Shown here one piece after another: positions 61,941 to 64,000 of a stretch of DNA of 64,000 nucleotides. Made by a program: the position numbers and the translations under genes. The notes under the pieces are model-generated. The model did no database searches and was not told the origin of the DNA. It was given only the letters and a program-made list of their open reading frames with translations. Source of the DNA: Actinobacillus sp. GY-402. GTDB lineage: Bacteria > Pseudomonadota > Gammaproteobacteria > Enterobacterales > Pasteurellaceae. The stretch lies in the NCBI RefSeq assembly GCF_014843355.1, contig NZ_CP062137.1:682001-746000 (forward strand), read 5' to 3'. Position 1 is the first letter of the stretch, and each line of letters opens with the position of its first letter.

Positions 61941-62855
61941 TCAGGCTGCCTGAATATGAATACTGCAAGCTTCTATCATTAATTCTCGTAACCAACGATA
62001 TGCTGGATCACGATGAGTGCGTTCGTGCCAAATCAGCGTTTTGGTAAAACCTTGAATAGCAAGGGGCGGTTCAAACAGTTTGAGTTGCGGCAGGTTGCTG
62101 ACCAATCGTTTGGGTACAACGGCGAGCAAATCGCTTTGCGCCAATAGGTCGGGCAGTACGATAAAATTTTGTACCGATAAACTCACGTTTCGGCTTAACC
62201 CCAATTTGGCTAGTGCGTCATCGGTTACACCGCTGAAACTGCCGCCGTGATAGGACACCAACGCTTGTTCCAGTTGGCAAAATTGTTCTAGTGATAAACT
62301 ATTTTGTTTGGCAATCGGGTGATCGTGGCGGACGGCGCACACATATTGCTCGTCATACAAGGCTTTAGCGTGAATATCGGGGGCGTGGAAATCGGGCGTT
62401 ACCAGTGCAAAATCAAGTAATCGTTGTTCTAATTGATGTTGTACCGCACTTTCGTTAATTGCCAGCACCGCCACTTTGATCTTCGGCGCACGTTGTTTCA
62501 ATACACGCAAAAACGGCACGATTACCGCGCGCATCGCATAATCGGTGCAGGCAATACGAATGGTCATTTCCGCCGTTTGCGGATCAAACGCCTGTGGCTT
62601 GAGTAACTGTTCCGCATCAGAAAGCAGTTGTTTAATCGGTTGAGCCAATACCAACGCTCGATTGGTCGGCACGACGCCACGTTGCACACGCACAAATAGC
62701 GGATCGTCAAAACTTTCCCGCAAACGAACCAAAATACCGCTCATTGCTGGTTGGGTAATCGCCAGCCGTTCTGCCGCTTTGCTCACGTTTTTCTCGTCCA
62801 TCAACACGTCAAAGGCTTTCAACAAATTTAAATCTAAGGTGCGTAGGTCTTTCAT
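61941..62855 (-). CDS. LysR-family regulator
   Basis: This LysR protein of about 304 residues starts at 62855 (GGAG ahead), giving DLRTLDLNLLKAFDVLMDEK. The helix-turn-helix is ERLAITQPAMSGILVRLRES, in the NodD/SyrM-like group. The last codons and stop (QAA, TGA) are formed by a DUS-like site at 61943-61954. It is divergent from the SRPBCC gene. Confidence 0.87.
   Translation of the reverse strand: MKDLRTLDLNLLKAFDVLMDEKNVSKAAERLAITQPAMSGILVRLRESFDDPLFVRVQRGVVPTNRALVLAQPIKQLLSDAEQLLKPQAFDPQTAEMTIRIACTDYAMRAVIVPFLRVLKQRAPKIKVAVLAINESAVQHQLEQRLLDFALVTPDFHAPDIHAKALYDEQYVCAVRHDHPIAKQNSLSLEQFCQLEQALVSYHGGSFSGVTDDALAKLGLSRNVSLSVQNFIVLPDLLAQSDLLAVVPKRLVSNLPQLKLFEPPLAIQGFTKTLIWHERTHRDPAYRWLRELMIEACSIHIQAA
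61943..61954 (+). repeat. DUS-like site at the LysR stop codon
   Basis: AGGCTGCCTGAA overlaps the LysR stop codon and is preceded by a T run. It is a full match to the local dialect. Confidence 0.6.
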
Positions 62856-63023
62856 TTTGGCTCCGTACAAGCGGTGAGATTTGCTTTCTTTTTTGCAAGT
62901 ATCATTTTTACGTATATTAAATATCATTTTTCGCGTTTGGACAATATAACAGAACTTTTCTAAAATCACCTCACGTTAAGCGATTTAACGAATGTTTAAT
63001 TAAATCAATAAGAGGAATTCAAA

Positions 63024-63548
63024 GTGACATATTCACAACCAGCAATTATTTGGCCGGAAAAATATACCCCGGGCGAAACCGATAACTACGTTTCTAATGA
63101 AGTGATTATTAAAGGCTTGAGCGTAGCGGAAGTGTGGCAATATCTGATTGACACCAAAGCATGGACGACTTATTACAATAATGCGGAAAATATTGTGGTA
63201 GGCGACGGTTCAACCACACAACTTTCTGCAGGGGCGGCTTTTGTGTTTGATACCTTCGGTTTTCACGTTACGTCTAAAGTGGAAGAATTTGAACCGGCAA
63301 AAAACGGCAATCCTGCTCGTTTGGCGTGGTCGGGAACCTTCGGCGAAGGCGATGATTTCAGTGATGTGTATCACGCTTGGCTGTTGGAAGATTTGCCGAA
63401 CAACCGTGTACGAGTGCTAACCGAAGAAAGCCAAATCGGTAAACTGGCAAAAGGCTTGGCGGAAACCGTGCCAAATCCGATGGTAAACGGACACCAAGCA
63501 TGGTTGGACGGTTTGACAAAAAGTGCGAAAAACAAAACAGCCTATTAG
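63024..63548 (+). CDS. SRPBCC (START-like) domain protein
   Basis: This 174-residue protein has a START/Bet v 1-like fold with EVIIKGLSVAEVWQYLIDTK and the C-terminal helix typical of polyketide cyclase-like proteins. It probably binds a small hydrophobic molecule; the ligand is unknown. The start is GTG with AGAGGAATTC ahead. It is the likely target of the divergent LysR gene. Confidence 0.78.
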   Translation: MTYSQPAIIWPEKYTPGETDNYVSNEVIIKGLSVAEVWQYLIDTKAWTTYYNNAENIVVGDGSTTQLSAGAAFVFDTFGFHVTSKVEEFEPAKNGNPARLAWSGTFGEGDDFSDVYHAWLLEDLPNNRVRVLTEESQIGKLAKGLAETVPNPMVNGHQAWLDGLTKSAKNKTAY

Positions 63549-63553
63549 TGAGT

Positions 63554-63616
63554 AAAAGTGCGGTGGGATTTGGGGAGATTTTTCAATTGCAAAAAATTCA
63601 GAAAATCCCACCGCTT
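63554..63616. terminator. Inverted uptake unit, 63 bases
   Basis: AAAAGTGCGGTGGGATTT and AAAATCCCACCGCTTTC bracket a core with CAATTGCAAAAAATTCAG. The left end is Haemophilus-type and the right end is the AGCGGT type. It ends the SRPBCC gene. Confidence 0.6.
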
Positions 63617-63650
63617 TCTTTTCCACCTCCCAAACCTCCCACTTGAAATA

Positions 63651-63666
63651 AGTCTTAAAATTTACT
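63651..63666. promoter_or_regulatory. Shared motif, copy 2, possible MarR operator
   Basis: AGTCTTAAAATTTACT matches the motif before the RND adaptor gene at 15 of 16 bases and lies about 36 bases before the RND pump start. Confidence 0.5.
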
Positions 63667-63701
63667 AAAATTCTCATAAATTAGTAATTTTAAGGACTTT
63701 T

Positions 63702-64000
63702 ATGAACTTCAAAATCTCATCTTGGGCTATTCGTCATCCTATCCCGATTATTGTGTTGTTTTTGCTTTTAACCGCGCTTGGTATTCGAGCTTTTCAAGCC
63801 TTGCCGATTAATGCGGATCCGGATATGCGGTTTCCGATGGTGAATATTACGGTAACGCAGACGGGAGCGTCAGCAGATGAATTGGAAAATACTGTTACTC
63901 GCCGTGTGGAAGATGCGGTGGCGGGAATGGCTGGGGTGCGGCATATTACTTCGACCATTACCGAAGGTTCATCGGTCACGACGGTGGAATTTCGGTTGGA
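63702..64000 (+). CDS. RND efflux pump, 3' end outside the window
   Basis: The first ~99 codons encode the start of an RND-family inner-membrane pump: one transmembrane helix (IIVLFLLLTALGIRAF) and the porter-domain start PMVNITVTQTGASADELENT, then VAGMAGVRHITSTITEGSS. AAGGACTTTT precedes the ATG. The broken adaptor gene at 60720 is its probable partner, although a LysR-SRPBCC gene pair lies between them. Confidence 0.88.
   Translation, partial: MNFKISSWAIRHPIPIIVLFLLLTALGIRAFQALPINADPDMRFPMVNITVTQTGASADELENTVTRRVEDAVAGMAGVRHITSTITEGSSVTTVEFRL

Noticed and set aside
31776-64000. Integrated prophage or conjugative element
   Set aside because: I found no integrase, transposase, phage structural, relaxase or tRNA-end attachment sequences.

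Overview
The window reads as a chromosomal segment of a Pasteurellaceae bacterium of the Basfia / 'Mannheimia' succiniciproducens - Actinobacillus succinogenes type. The main evidence is the many copies of the Haemophilus-type DNA uptake core (AAGTGCGGT, plus a local variant AAGTGCGGGC), often arranged as inverted pairs that double as terminators. Gene content agrees: hemH, modE, trpR next to slt, cmk-rpsA-ihfB-lapAB-pyrF-yciH, and sucABCD. The species call is inference.

Positions 1 to about 33 kb are ordinary, well-kept chromosome. They hold the end of roxA, the phosphoglycerate uptake locus pgtABC/pgtP, a DASS-family carboxylate carrier, sucAB and sucCD, a lipoprotein, hemH with a hotdog thioesterase and modE, an orphan modA behind a recognisable ModE half-site, rarD, an LtaS-like phosphotransferase, mtgA-trpR-slt with a Trp operator, a VirK-like gene, then cmk, rpsA, ihfB, lapA, lapB, pyrF and yciH.

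From about 31.8 kb to the end the character changes. This is an accessory, mosaic region of oxidoreductases, small-molecule exporters and their one-gene regulators: nitroreductases, short-chain dehydrogenases, an Old Yellow Enzyme, two metallo-beta-lactamase-fold proteins, an extradiol dioxygenase, YciI/ABM proteins, four LysR genes, and HxlR, GlxA-like, Lrp and MarR regulators. It carries many broken genes: a nitroreductase with an in-frame stop, an RND adaptor with a frameshift, and at least five truncated fragments joined at abrupt junctions. It also mixes DNA-uptake dialects: Haemophilus-type USS, Actinobacillus pleuropneumoniae-type ACAAGCGGT units, and Neisseriaceae DUS of the AGGCTGCCTGAA type. 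That points to repeated acquisition of DNA by transformation, some of it from another class of bacteria.

The most interesting system is at 50.5-54.3 kb. A small membrane protein, a SirTM-type sirtuin and its partner macrodomain form a tight operon, followed by a HipBA-like pair. The operon promoter carries a palindrome (CTTACA-N4-TGTAAG) placed exactly 42 bases before a TATACT box. The same arrangement occurs upstream of a divergent HxlR gene at 34.1 kb and upstream of an NAD(P)-binding gene at 58.5 kb. I infer one HxlR-controlled electrophile/oxidant regulon that includes a reversible ADP-ribosylation module. A remnant of a second copy of the 58.5 kb gene is still visible beside the HxlR gene.
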